A stretch of 64,000 nucleotides of DNA from Uliginosibacterium sp036017065 (GCF_036017065.1 NZ_JAYXHR010000001.1:1798001-1862000), one strand, 5' to 3'; counted from the first letter of the stretch, positions 42,457 through 51,076 are shown. Notes: generated from the letters alone by a model not told the origin. Numbers and translations are program-made.

Positions 42457-42486
42457 TTGCAGCACTGTAGTTTTACTCCCTATACT
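42457..42486 (+). promoter_or_regulatory. zwf promoter with a degenerate third HexR-like site
   Basis: TTGCAG (42457-42462), an 18-base spacer and TATACT (42481-42486) fit a sigma-70 promoter. The spacer holds TGTAGTTTTACTCCC (42466-42480), with a perfect left half-site and a poor right half. Confidence 0.6.
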
Positions 42487-42536
42487 GGCAGTGCAGCAAA
42501 TACCGCCGACCCGTCCTTTTCCGGAGATCCGCCTCG

Positions 42537-43997
42537 ATGCCCGACACCTCCAACACGCCTGACATCGTCATCTTTGGCGGCACCGGCGACCTGGTGATGC
42601 GCAAGCTGCTGCCCTCGCTGTACCGCCTCCATGTCTACAAGCTGCTGGACCCGGCCACCCGCATCGTCGGCACCGCGCGCAGCAAGCTGGACCGGGACCA
42701 GTACCTGGCGACGGCCACCGAGGCGGCGCGCAACTTCCTGGGCAAGGACTTCAAGGACGACGTGTGGGCGGAGTTCGCGCAACGCATCGACTACGCACCG
42801 GTAGACGCCCGCGAGGCACATAGTTTCAACGCCCTGTCGCAAGCGCTTGCAGTGCGCCTGGCGCCGCGCGTGTTCTACCTGTCCACCGCGCCCAACCTGT
42901 TCTCGGACATCTGCCGCAACCTCTCCGACAACGGCATGATCACGCCGGGCAGCCGCGTGATCCTGGAGAAGCCGCTGGGCTTCGACCTCGCGTCCTCGCA
43001 GGCGATCAACGACGAGGTGGGCGCGCACTTCGCGGAAGACCACATCTTCCGTATCGACCACTACCTCGGCAAAGAGCCGGTGCAGAACCTGATGGCGCTG
43101 CGCTTCGGCAACAGCCTGTTCGAGCCGCTGTGGCGCCGCGAGTGGATACGCGACGTGCAGATCACCGTGGCCGAGCGCATCGGCGTGGGCTCGCGCGGCG
43201 AGTTCTACAACGAGACCGGCGCGCTGCGCGACATGGTGCAGAACCACATCCTGCAGACCCTGTGCATCGTGGCGATGGAACCCCCCGCCTCCATCGCGCC
43301 GGACGCCGTGCGTGACGAGAAGCTGAAGGTGTTACGCGCGCTGCGCCCCATCGCAGCCTCCGAAGTGCCCCAGGTCACCGTGCGCGGCCAGTACAAGGCC
43401 GGCGTCATCGACGGCCAGGCGGTGAAGGGCTACCTGCAGGAAGAAGGCATTCCTGCCGACAGCCGCACCGAGACCTTCGTCGCCATCAAGGCGGAGATCG
43501 ACTCCTGGCGCTGGGCCGGCGTGCCCTTTTTCCTGCGTACCGGCAAGTGTATGCAGGACCGGGTGACCGAGATCGTCATCAACTTCCGCAGCGTGCCGCA
43601 CTCCATCTTTGCGCACGGCGCGTTGAAGAACTACACCAATCGCCTGGTGATCCAGATGCAGCCCTACGAGACGGTCAAGCTGCACATGATGGGCAAGGAA
43701 CCCGGCGACGACATGAACCTCGAGCCGGTGACGCTCGACCTGGACTTCCGCGAAGCCTTCCAGCGCCGCCAGCTGGAAGCCTACGAGCGCCTGCTGATGG
43801 ATTCGCTGCGCGGCAAGCTGACGCTGTTCGTGCGCCGCGACGAGCAGGAGGCCGCCTGGCGCTGGGTGGAGCCCATCCTCGACGCCTGGGCTGCCTCGCC
43901 CGACAAGCCCAAGCCCTACAACGCGGGCACCTGGGGACCGGCTGCATCCAGCGCGCTGGTCGGCCGGGAAGGCCTATCCTGGCACGAGGAAAGCTGA
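42537..43997 (+). CDS. zwf: Glucose-6-phosphate 1-dehydrogenase
   Basis: Oxidises glucose-6-phosphate to 6-phosphogluconolactone with NADP or NAD, feeding the Entner-Doudoroff pathway. The 486-residue protein has the cofactor motif FGGTGDLVMRKLLPSLY, the active-site motif RIDHYLGKEPVQN (catalytic His and Lys), and the substrate motif FFLRTGKCM. It leads zwf-pgl-glk-alkD-like on the plus strand. It is divergent from edd, and the shared gap carries the HexR-like sites. Coenzyme preference cannot be read reliably. Confidence 0.97.
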   Translation: MPDTSNTPDIVIFGGTGDLVMRKLLPSLYRLHVYKLLDPATRIVGTARSKLDRDQYLATATEAARNFLGKDFKDDVWAEFAQRIDYAPVDAREAHSFNALSQALAVRLAPRVFYLSTAPNLFSDICRNLSDNGMITPGSRVILEKPLGFDLASSQAINDEVGAHFAEDHIFRIDHYLGKEPVQNLMALRFGNSLFEPLWRREWIRDVQITVAERIGVGSRGEFYNETGALRDMVQNHILQTLCIVAMEPPASIAPDAVRDEKLKVLRALRPIAASEVPQVTVRGQYKAGVIDGQAVKGYLQEEGIPADSRTETFVAIKAEIDSWRWAGVPFFLRTGKCMQDRVTEIVINFRSVPHSIFAHGALKNYTNRLVIQMQPYETVKLHMMGKEPGDDMNLEPVTLDLDFREAFQRRQLEAYERLLMDSLRGKLTLFVRRDEQEAAWRWVEPILDAWAASPDKPKPYNAGTWGPAASSALVGREGLSWHEES

Positions 43998-44178
43998 GCA
44001 GCGGCTGGACAGGCCACTGCTGCACGGGCCATAACAAAGCAAAGCAGCACGGCGAAGCAGCGCAGCAACACGGCGTGAAGCAACACAGCGGGACAAACAG
44101 ACAACCGGAGACCACGCGTTGTGCAGTGTCGCGCAACGCGTAGCGGAACAACTTTCGCGGATCACCACACAAACCGTC
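43998..44178 (+). other. zwf-pgl gap with degenerate repeats and a 10-bp hairpin
   Basis: Bases 44036-44092 are built from imperfect copies of AAGCAGCACGGCG-like units. CGCGTTGTGC (44115-44124) pairs with GCGCAACGCG (44131-44140), with one G-U pair in RNA, 39 bases before the pgl start. The gene after it lacks a clear ribosome site, so this leader may set its translation. Confidence 0.5.
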
Positions 44179-44880
44179 ATGCGTACCAGCCTGCAAGTCC
44201 ATCATCACAGCAGCGCCGAGGAGCTTGACCTGGCGCTCGCGCGCTTCGTCGCGACGCGCCTGTCCGAGGCCCTGATCGCCTGGGGCGAAGCTTCGCTGGT
44301 GGTATCCGGCGGCCGCACGCCCACCGGCTTCTTCGAGCAGCTGGCCCGCCAGCCGCTGGACTGGTCCGGCATCAACGTGACGCTGGCCGACGAGCGCTGG
44401 GTGGGTGAAGACGACGAGCAGAGCAACGCGCGCCTCGTCCGCCAGCATCTGCTGCAGGGGCCGGCCGCCGCGGCCCGCTTCATCCCGCTCTACCACCCCG
44501 CCGCCACGCCGCAGGACAGCGCAGCTGCCGCCTGCGAAGCGCTCGCACCGCTGGACGACGCCTTCGATGTCGTCGTGCTGGGCATGGGTGAGGACGGCCA
44601 CACCGCATCGCTGTTTCCCGGCAGCCCGCAACTCGACGCAGCACTGCATGACACCGGCAAGCCCTGCCTCGCGGTCGAGGCCAGCAAGCCGCCACGCGAC
44701 CGGCTCACCCTCACGGCGGCCCGGTTGCGCCATGCGCACCATATCGTCCTGCACGTCACCGGACAGGCCAAGTGGCGGGTGCTGGGCACCGCACTGGCCA
44801 GTGGCCCGATGACGGAGTACCCGGTGCGTGCCCTCATCCAGCACGAGCATCCCTCACGCCATGTCTTCTGGACTGCCTGA
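44179..44880 (+). CDS. pgl: 6-phosphogluconolactonase
   Basis: Hydrolyses 6-phosphogluconolactone to 6-phosphogluconate. The 233-residue DevB-type protein has LVVSGGRTPTGFFEQLA, LADERWVGEDDEQSNARLV and VLGMGEDGHTASLFPG, the standard motif set. The first ATG in frame is 44179; the upstream frame to 44119 begins with TTG. No good Shine-Dalgarno is seen. It overlaps glk by 20 bases. Confidence 0.95.
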   Translation: MRTSLQVHHHSSAEELDLALARFVATRLSEALIAWGEASLVVSGGRTPTGFFEQLARQPLDWSGINVTLADERWVGEDDEQSNARLVRQHLLQGPAAAARFIPLYHPAATPQDSAAAACEALAPLDDAFDVVVLGMGEDGHTASLFPGSPQLDAALHDTGKPCLAVEASKPPRDRLTLTAARLRHAHHIVLHVTGQAKWRVLGTALASGPMTEYPVRALIQHEHPSRHVFWTA

Positions 44881-45865
44881 CACCGCCCGCACCGGCGCCG
44901 CCACCTACCCACGCATGGTGGGCGACATCGGCGGCACCAATGCGCGCTTTGCCTTCATCGCCGGCCCTGGCGCCGCGCTTTCCAACATCGACACGCTGCC
45001 GGCCGCCGATCACGCCGGCCCGGCGGAGGCCATCCAGGCCTGGTTGAAACGGCATGGCCTGCCCGTGCCCTACGCTGCCGCCTTCGGCATCGCCAACCCG
45101 GTCAGCGGTGATGCCATCCGCATGACCAACCACTCCTGGGCGTTCTCGATCGAGGCCGAGCGCAAGAAGGTCGGCCTGCAGTCGATGCGTTTCATCAACG
45201 ACTTCACCGCGCTGGCGCTGTCGCTGCCCTACCTCTCCGACGAAGAGAAGCGTGCGGTCGGCGGCGGGCAGGCCATGGCCGGCGCCGCCATCGGCGTCAT
45301 CGGCGCCGGTACCGGGCTGGGCGTGTCCGGCCTGCTGAAGTGCGGTCACGACTGGGTGCCGATCGCGGGCGAAGGAGGTCACGTCACCATCGCCACGCGT
45401 ACCGACGAGGAGGCCGCCACCGTGCGCGTCCTCGCCCGCCAGTATGGCCACGTGTCTGCGGAACGCGCCCTCTCCGGCCCGGGTCTGCTGGCCCTGTATG
45501 CGGCACTCGGCGAACTGCGTGGCCTCCCCACGCCATTCGACGAGGCCGCGGAGATCAGCGAGGCCGCCGTGCAGGGGCGCGACCCCCTGTGCGTAGACAC
45601 CTGCAACATGTTCTGCGCCCTGCTCGGCACCGCAGCGTCGGACCTGGCGGTCACCCTCGGCGCCCGTGGCGGCATCTACATCGGCGGTGGCATCGTGCCG
45701 AAGATGGGCGAGTTCTTCCTCGCCTCGCCCTTCCGCAGCCGCTTCGAGGACAAGGGGCGCTTCTCCGCCTACACCGCGGCGATTCCCACCTGGATCATCA
45801 CCGCGCCCTACCCCGCGCTCACCGGTGCCACAGTCGCGCTGCAAACGCTCGACGTCGCTGCTTGA
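44861..45865 (+). CDS. glk: Glucokinase
   Basis: ATP-dependent glucokinase of 334 residues, group A (E. coli type). Motifs: GDIGGTNARFAF, FINDFTALALSLP, GAGTGLGVSGLL, GEGGHVTIA and GGIYIGGGIVPKMGEFF. It starts inside the pgl coding end (20-base overlap), so it is translationally coupled. It is the second glucokinase of the window; the other is fused to an RpiR regulator at 33920-35854. The two are clearly homologous over their kinase parts. Confidence 0.94.
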   Translation: MSSGLPDTARTGAATYPRMVGDIGGTNARFAFIAGPGAALSNIDTLPAADHAGPAEAIQAWLKRHGLPVPYAAAFGIANPVSGDAIRMTNHSWAFSIEAERKKVGLQSMRFINDFTALALSLPYLSDEEKRAVGGGQAMAGAAIGVIGAGTGLGVSGLLKCGHDWVPIAGEGGHVTIATRTDEEAATVRVLARQYGHVSAERALSGPGLLALYAALGELRGLPTPFDEAAEISEAAVQGRDPLCVDTCNMFCALLGTAASDLAVTLGARGGIYIGGGIVPKMGEFFLASPFRSRFEDKGRFSAYTAAIPTWIITAPYPALTGATVALQTLDVAA

Positions 45866-46551
45866 GCACCAGCCGCGAGGCGCAAGCCTTCACCACGGAG
45901 CTTCGCCACGCGCTGGAACAGGCGGCCGACGCGGCGCGCGCGGCGGCCATGTCCGCCTACATGAAGCGCCACTTCGCGTTCTTCGGCATTCCCAAGCCTG
46001 CGCGTGCAGCACTTCAGAAGCCGGTGTTCGCCTTGCTGGGCCGCAACCCCGCGCCGTCCCTGCTGACCGCAATCGCGCAGGGCCTGTGGCAATACCCGGA
46101 ACGCGAGTGCCAGTACGCCGGTTGTGACCTGCTCATCCGCCACGCCGCACGCCTGGAAGCCGGGGATCTGCAAGCGGTCGCCGACCTGATCACGCAAAGA
46201 TCCTGGTGGGACACCGTGGATGCGCTGGCGACGCGCGTGGTCGGCGAGCTTGCGGCCCGCCATCCTGCCCTGCTGCCGACGCTGGACGCCTGGGCCGTCG
46301 ATGACAACTTGTGGCTACGCCGCAGCGCCCTGCTCTACGCCCTGCACCACGGGCCGGCCACCGACAGGAACCGGCTGCAGGCCGCCTTGGACGCCAACCT
46401 CGGCCACGGCGATTTCTTCATCCGCAAGGCAATGGGCTGGGCGCTACGACAATTCGCCCGGCATGACCCGGACTGGGTGCGGCACTACCTCGCATCGCGC
46501 GGCGAGGCCTTGTCCGGCCTCACGCGCCGCGAAGCCGCCAGGCATCTGTAG
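45862..46551 (+). CDS. DNA alkylation repair protein, AlkD-like
   Basis: HEAT-repeat DNA glycosylase family that removes bulky or cationic alkyl bases. The 229-residue protein has AMSAYMKRHFAFFGIPKPARAAL at the N-terminus, the central SWWDTVDALATRVVG with the family Trp and Asp positions, NLWLRRSALLYALHH and FFIRKAMGWALRQFARHDPDWV. The frame has no ATG before the conserved start, and TTG 45862 overlaps the glk stop (TTGA), so I chose it. A DNA repair gene at the end of a glucose operon is odd and may only reflect local chance. Confidence 0.85.
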   Translation: MSTSREAQAFTTELRHALEQAADAARAAAMSAYMKRHFAFFGIPKPARAALQKPVFALLGRNPAPSLLTAIAQGLWQYPERECQYAGCDLLIRHAARLEAGDLQAVADLITQRSWWDTVDALATRVVGELAARHPALLPTLDAWAVDDNLWLRRSALLYALHHGPATDRNRLQAALDANLGHGDFFIRKAMGWALRQFARHDPDWVRHYLASRGEALSGLTRREAARHL

Positions 46552-46556
46552 GGGCC

Positions 46557-48029
46557 TCAGCCCGCGTCCAGCCCGGCCAGGCACAGGTATTTCATGTCGA
46601 GATATTCCTCGATTCCGTGCCGCGACCCCTCGCGTCCGAAACCGGACTGCTTGATGCCGCCGAAAGGCGCCACCTCGTGCGAGATGAAGCCGGTGTTGAT
46701 GCCGACCATGCCGTATTCCAGCGCCTCCGCAACGCGCCACACCCGCGCCATGTCGCGGCTGTAGAAGTAGGCGGCGAGTCCGAATTCGCTGGCATTGGCC
46801 AGACGGATCGCCTCAGCGTCGTCATGGAACTTCATCACCGGCGCCACGGGACCGAAGGTCTCCTCGCGCGACACCAGCATCTCCGGCGTCACGCCGGTGA
46901 GCACCGCCGGAGAGAACAGGCGGCCGCCGATGCGCTGGCCGCCGGTCACGCATCGCGCGCCGTGCTGCAAGGCGTCGGCGAGGTGCCGCTCTACCTTCGC
47001 GACCCCTGCGTCGTCGATCAGCGGCCCCAGTTCGACCCCGTCGTCGAAGCCGTTGCCGACCTTCATGCCGGCAACCCGTTGCACCAGCCTGTCGACGAAA
47101 CGGTCATGCACCTTGGCGTGCACCAGGAAACGGTTGGCGCAGACACAGGTCTGGCCCGCGTTGCGATATTTGGACACGATGGCGCCTTCGACCGCAGCGT
47201 CGATGTCGGCGTCATCGAAGACGATGAAGGGCGCGTGCCCGCCCAGCTCCAGCGACAGACGCTTCAAGGTGGGCGCACATTGCGCCATGAGGATCCGCCC
47301 CACTTCGGTGGAGCCGGTGAAGGACAGGTGACGCACCACGGGGCTGTCGCACAGCACCTTCCCGATCGCCAGCGAGCGCTCGGCGTCGGCAGGCAGCACG
47401 TTGAGCACGCCCGCAGGCATGCCGGCCTCCTGCGCGAGGACCGCAAGTGCGAGCGCGCATAGCGGTGTCTGTTCGGCCGGCTTGGCGATCACCGTGCAGC
47501 CGGCGGCCAGCGCGGGGGCGGCTTTGCGCGTCAGCATCGCGATCGGGAAATTCCACGGGGTGATCGCCGCGCACACGCCGACCGGCTGCCGCAACACCAG
47601 CAGGCGGCGGTCGCGCTGCGGAGTGGCGATCAGCTCGCCTTCAATGCGGCGTGCCTCTTCCGCGAACCATTCGACAAAGGCCGCACCGTAGCCGACTTCG
47701 CCACGTGCCTCGGCCAGCGGCTTGCCCTGCTCGGCCGTCATCAGGGTCGCAAGGTCGTCGCGGTTGGCGATGATCAACTCGTACCAGCGCCGCAGGATCG
47801 CGGAACGTTCCCGTGCCGGCAGATCACGCCATGCGGGCAAGGCCGCCTGTGCCGCCGCAATGGCAGCGCTGGCGTCGGCCTCGGAAGCATTGGCGACCCG
47901 CGCCACCTGCGTATCGGTCGCCGGGTCGGATACGACGAATGAATCTTCGCGCTGCAGCCACTCTCCGCCAACGAAGGCGGCGTTCTTCAGGAGATCGGGG
48001 CGAGCGAGCGAGGACAGGCGTGCATGCAT
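46557..48029 (-). CDS. gabD: NAD(P)-dependent aldehyde dehydrogenase, succinate-semialdehyde (GabD) type
   Basis: Oxidises an omega-semialdehyde to the dicarboxylate. The 490-residue protein has ITPWNFPIAMLTRKAAPALAAGC, FTGSTEVGR, the catalytic Glu in LELGGHAPFIVFDDAD and the catalytic Cys in NAGQTCVCANRFLV. It ends with PFGGIKQSGFGREGSRHG. Type I alpha-ketoglutarate semialdehyde dehydrogenases of sugar-acid pathways belong to the same group. The adjacent FadR regulator and the operator shared with the dehydratase locus make that a real alternative. The start is ATG 48029, not the TTG at 48038. It is convergent with the AlkD-like gene, five bases apart. Confidence 0.9.
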   Translation of the reverse strand: MHARLSSLARPDLLKNAAFVGGEWLQREDSFVVSDPATDTQVARVANASEADASAAIAAAQAALPAWRDLPARERSAILRRWYELIIANRDDLATLMTAEQGKPLAEARGEVGYGAAFVEWFAEEARRIEGELIATPQRDRRLLVLRQPVGVCAAITPWNFPIAMLTRKAAPALAAGCTVIAKPAEQTPLCALALAVLAQEAGMPAGVLNVLPADAERSLAIGKVLCDSPVVRHLSFTGSTEVGRILMAQCAPTLKRLSLELGGHAPFIVFDDADIDAAVEGAIVSKYRNAGQTCVCANRFLVHAKVHDRFVDRLVQRVAGMKVGNGFDDGVELGPLIDDAGVAKVERHLADALQHGARCVTGGQRIGGRLFSPAVLTGVTPEMLVSREETFGPVAPVMKFHDDAEAIRLANASEFGLAAYFYSRDMARVWRVAEALEYGMVGINTGFISHEVAPFGGIKQSGFGREGSRHGIEEYLDMKYLCLAGLDAG

Positions 48030-48146
48030 GGGGCGCAACCGGGCGGCGTACGGGCTTCCGTTTTAGCGCGCCCTCGCACGCGGGGCAAGGCTGATGGCTC
48101 TGATGCGGCCGTAGGACTTCAGGAAAGTAGGAGAACAGTGCGGTGG

Positions 48147-48887
48147 TCAGGCCGCGATCGTCTCGCCGGCAAACTCGAGCAGGCGAACCAGCCGCTCGCG
48201 GCTGTTGGCAAGGTGCAGGCGCATGGCGGCGCGGGCCGCTTCGGCATCGCGCCGCTCGATGGCCCGGCAGACTTGCTGGTGCTCGAAGTTAACGGCCTGC
48301 AGCACCGCGCGCCGCGCTGCTACGTCGGCGCCGAACAGGTCGACGCGGACGCGGGGCACCATCAGCGGCGTGATGCTGTCCAGCACCCTCACGAAATACG
48401 GGTTGCCCGTCGCACGCGCCACCGCAAGGTGGAACTCGACATCGAGGCGGGGCACATGCGTGGGGCTCTGTTCGATATTGCGCAACGTATCCCGCAAGGC
48501 GACGAGATCGGACTCCTGCCGGTGGACCGCGGCCAGCGCGGCAGCTTCTGTCTCCAGCCCCAGGCGCATGTCCATGATGTAGAGCACGTCGCGCGAACTG
48601 GTTGCGTCGGCCTCCGGCAGATCGAAGCCCATCGCCGCCGGCGAGCCCAGCACGAAGGCTCCGCGCCCCTGCTGGGTTGCGATCCGGCCGGAGCTGCGCA
48701 GCATTGACATGGCCTCGCGGATCACCGTGCGGCTTACCCCGAACTCGGCCATCAGCTCGCGCTCGGTCGCCAGGCGCTGGCCGGGCTTGAGGCTGCCGCC
48801 ATCGATGCGAGCGGCCAGCTCGCGTGCGGCCATGCTGCTCAGGCTGTCCCGTTGCCGTCCCGTCGCCGCCGCCTCACGATGATTCAT
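48147..48887 (-). CDS. GntR-family regulator, FadR subfamily
   Basis: Regulator of 246 residues with an N-terminal GntR winged helix (about 10-80, LATERELMAEFGVSRTVIREAMSMLRSSGRIATQQGRGAFV) and a C-terminal FCD domain (about 95-235, with DVEFHLAVARATGNPYF and the final MRLHL). It precedes the aldehyde dehydrogenase gene on the same strand, 117 bases upstream, and probably controls it. The open frame extends to 49010, but the operator palindrome lies in that extension, which argues for ATG 48887. Confidence 0.9.
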   Translation of the reverse strand: MNHREAAATGRQRDSLSSMAARELAARIDGGSLKPGQRLATERELMAEFGVSRTVIREAMSMLRSSGRIATQQGRGAFVLGSPAAMGFDLPEADATSSRDVLYIMDMRLGLETEAAALAAVHRQESDLVALRDTLRNIEQSPTHVPRLDVEFHLAVARATGNPYFVRVLDSITPLMVPRVRVDLFGADVAARRAVLQAVNFEHQQVCRAIERRDAEAARAAMRLHLANSRERLVRLLEFAGETIAA

Positions 48888-48958
48888 GACACTCCCTGTC
48901 CTGTCTCCGCCCCCCTTCGCCAGCGGGGGTCTGTGTAAAGACACCTTAACAGTGCGGC

Positions 48959-48971
48959 CTTGTCGTACAAG
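48959..48971. promoter_or_regulatory. FadR-type operator
   Basis: CTTGTCGTACAAG contains TTGTCGTACAA, a perfect match to the FadR-subfamily consensus TNGTNNNACNA and almost fully palindromic. It lies 72 bases upstream of the regulator start. Confidence 0.7.
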
Positions 48972-49066
48972 TACGAGAAAACCCCTAGGCCTTGCCTGGC
49001 CTTGCAGCAAGCGGAGGTCAACAAAAAAGCGACCCGAGGGCCGCCTTTTCCGGAGTGAGGTGACGC

Positions 49067-50296
49067 TCAGGCCGGAACCTGGTCCAGCTCGAAAGCCTTG
49101 TGCAGCACGCGCACGGCCAGCTCCAGGTACTTCTCGTCGATGGCCACCGAGATCTTGATCTCGGAGGTGGAGATCATCTGGATGTTGATGCCCTCTTCGG
49201 CCAGCGTGCGGAACATCTTGCTGGCGATGCCGACGTGCGAACGCATGCCCACGCCGACCACCGACACCTTGGCCATCGAACGGTCGCCACGCAGCTCGCG
49301 TGCGCCCACGTGTGCCTTCACGCCTTCGAGGATGCCGAGCGCGCGGTCATGCTCGCCACGCGGCACGGTGAAGGAAAAGTCGGTGGTGCCGTCATGGCTG
49401 ACGTTCTGGATGATCATGTCGACGTCGATGTTGGCGTCGGCGATCGGCCCCAGGATCTGGTAGGCGATGCCGGGGCGATCGGGCACGCCCAGCACGGTCA
49501 GCTTGGCTTCGTCGCGGTTGAACGCGATGCCGGAAATGATCGGTTGTTCCATCTTGATATCGTCCTCGAATGTAATCAGCGTGCCTTCGCCTTCGTCCTG
49601 GAAGCTGGAAAGCACCCGCAGTCTGACCTTGTACTTGCCGGCGAACTCGACCGAGCGGATCTGCAGCACCTTGGAGCCCAGGCTCGCCATCTCGAGCATT
49701 TCCTCGAAAGTGATGGTGTCGAGCTTGCGGGCCTCCGGCACGATGCGCGGGTCGGTGGTGTAGACGCCGTCGACGTCCGTATAGATCTGGCATTCGTCCG
49801 CACGCAGCGCGGCAGCCAGCGCGACACCCGTGGTGTCCGAACCGCCGCGACCGAGCGTCGTCAGATTGCCGGCGTCATCCACGCCCTGGAAGCCGGCGAC
49901 CACCACCACGCTGCCCTCTTCCAGATCCTTGCGCATGCGGTCCTCGTCGATCTTGAGGATGCGCGCCTTGGTGAAGGAACTGTCGGTCAGGATGCGGACC
50001 TGCGGGCCGGTGTAGCTGCGTGCCTTCAGGCCCATGTTGATGAGCGCCATGCACAGCAGGCCGATGGTGACCTGCTCGCCGGTGGACACCACCACGTCGA
50101 GTTCGCGCGGATCGGGCTGGGCCTGGATTTCCTTAGCCAGGCCGATGAGGCGGTTGGTCTCGCCACTCATCGCCGATACAACGACGACCACCTGATGGCC
50201 CTGCGCCTGGAACTTCGCGATCCGGCGTGCCACGTTCTTGATGCGCTCCGGCGTGCCCATGGAGGTGCCGCCGTATTTCTGGACAATCAACGCCAT
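49067..50296 (-). CDS. lysC: Aspartate kinase
   Basis: Phosphorylates aspartate, the first step to lysine, threonine and methionine. The 409-residue monofunctional enzyme has MALIVQKYGGTSMGTPERI at the start, VVAGFQGVDDAGNLTTLGRGGSDTT and YTDVDGVYTTDPRIV in the kinase domain. Two ACT domains (about 265-405) follow, with ISTSEIKISVAIDEKYLE in the last. The length and ACT pair fit feedback-inhibited bacterial LysC. The frame opens upstream to 50347 but homology starts at 50296. Confidence 0.96.
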   Translation of the reverse strand: MALIVQKYGGTSMGTPERIKNVARRIAKFQAQGHQVVVVVSAMSGETNRLIGLAKEIQAQPDPRELDVVVSTGEQVTIGLLCMALINMGLKARSYTGPQVRILTDSSFTKARILKIDEDRMRKDLEEGSVVVVAGFQGVDDAGNLTTLGRGGSDTTGVALAAALRADECQIYTDVDGVYTTDPRIVPEARKLDTITFEEMLEMASLGSKVLQIRSVEFAGKYKVRLRVLSSFQDEGEGTLITFEDDIKMEQPIISGIAFNRDEAKLTVLGVPDRPGIAYQILGPIADANIDVDMIIQNVSHDGTTDFSFTVPRGEHDRALGILEGVKAHVGARELRGDRSMAKVSVVGVGMRSHVGIASKMFRTLAEEGINIQMISTSEIKISVAIDEKYLELAVRVLHKAFELDQVPA

Positions 50297-50474
50297 ACCG
50301 TCAAGCAATCCCGAATTTTGGAAAACCTCCATTGTAGCCCGGATCACGGACCGACGTCAGGCGCCGACCTCCCCTCCGGCACGCCTTGAAGCTTGTTGTT
50401 CTACCCCGCGGAAGCACTTGTGAAATTCGTGACGAAGTTGGCGTAAACCCCCCGTGAGGCCAAGGTTTGCGCGC

Positions 50475-50504
50475 TTGTATGTTATGGAAATATTGATCTA
50501 TACT
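50475..50504 (+). promoter_or_regulatory. Candidate promoter of the XRE gene
   Basis: TTGTAT (50475-50480), an 18-base spacer and TATACT (50499-50504). The palindrome at 50513 would overlap the transcription start. The implied leader to the gene is about 145 bases. Confidence 0.5.
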
Positions 50505-50512
50505 GGACTTAG

Positions 50513-50530
50513 CTATAACTAAAGTTATAG
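50513..50530. promoter_or_regulatory. 18-base palindrome, likely XRE operator
   Basis: CTATAACTAAAGTTATAG has perfect 8-base arms around AA, just after the candidate promoter -10. It is well placed for autorepression and could also affect divergent lysC. Confidence 0.6.
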
Positions 50531-50657
50531 GAGTGCGCGGTCTGCTTTTTATAATTTTGCAGGCCCGCACCGTGGCTTATCGGTCAGCCTACCCCCTGCG
50601 CCGTCTGCCGCGCTCGCTGTCAAGGAGCCCACCTCACCACACTTGAAGGACTGACTC

Positions 50658-50951
50658 ATGAAAACGATTGAAAATCTCGATGTGCGCGAGCTGCGTCGCA
50701 AGCTCGGTCTGAACCAGTCGCAGTTCTGGTCCAAGATCGGCGTCACGCAGAGCGGCGGTTCGCGCTATGAAAGCGGCCGCAACATCCCGCGCCCCGTGCA
50801 AGCCCTGCTCCGCCTGGTGCATGTCGAACAGGTCGACATCAACAAGCTGAAGAAGGAAGACATCGAGGTCATCGAGTATCTCCGCAGCCAGAAGGGCGAG
50901 CTGCTGAAGTCCCTCAAGAAAGACGCCAAGGCCGCCAAGAAGGCCAAGTAA
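50658..50951 (+). CDS. Small XRE-type helix-turn-helix regulator
   Basis: DNA-binding protein of 97 residues. The helix-turn-helix is at about residues 9-45 (RELRRKLGLNQSQFWSKIGVTQSGGSRYESGRNIP, in segments), an XRE-like fold. A middle segment LLRLVHVEQVDINKLKKEDIEVIEYL follows, then a very basic Lys/Ala tail (KDAKAAKKAK). Such short regulators are conserved in betaproteobacteria; their targets are not known to me. The strong palindrome upstream suggests autoregulation. Confidence 0.85.
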   Translation: MKTIENLDVRELRRKLGLNQSQFWSKIGVTQSGGSRYESGRNIPRPVQALLRLVHVEQVDINKLKKEDIEVIEYLRSQKGELLKSLKKDAKAAKKAK

Positions 50952-50964
50952 GCACTGCCGTATG

Positions 50965-50987
50965 GCCCGCTCCTGCCCGGAGCGGGC
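50965..50987 (+). terminator. Hairpin after the XRE gene
   Basis: GCCCGCTC and GAGCGGGC pair around a 7-base loop, 14 bases after the stop. There is no T run, so a weak terminator at best. Confidence 0.4.
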
Positions 50988-51006
50988 AAGCTTCGCGGCG
51001 GGCCGC

Positions 51007-51012
51007 TACAAT
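51007..51012 (+). promoter_or_regulatory. -10 box (TACAAT) of queD
   Basis: TACAAT set in GC-rich sequence, 65 bases before the chosen queD start. Confidence 0.4.
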
Positions 51013-51076
51013 CCCGCCTCGCACACCACCCGGTGTGTATGCCCGATTCATCCGCGAAGCCCCGAAGGTATTCCAC

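Larger units (their letters stand above)
50297..50657. other. Divergent gap between lysC and the XRE gene
   Basis: 361 bases with a promoter-like pair and a strong palindrome near 50475-50530, and a further TATAAT at 50550-50555. No gene was seen. Confidence 0.5.

Noticed and set aside
43998..44110. Short repeats as a CRISPR array
   Set aside because: Units are imperfect, with no regular spacers and no cas genes; simple local repetition.
45340..45861. Upstream extension of the AlkD-like frame
   Set aside because: Lies inside glk in a different frame; family N-terminus begins near TTG 45862.
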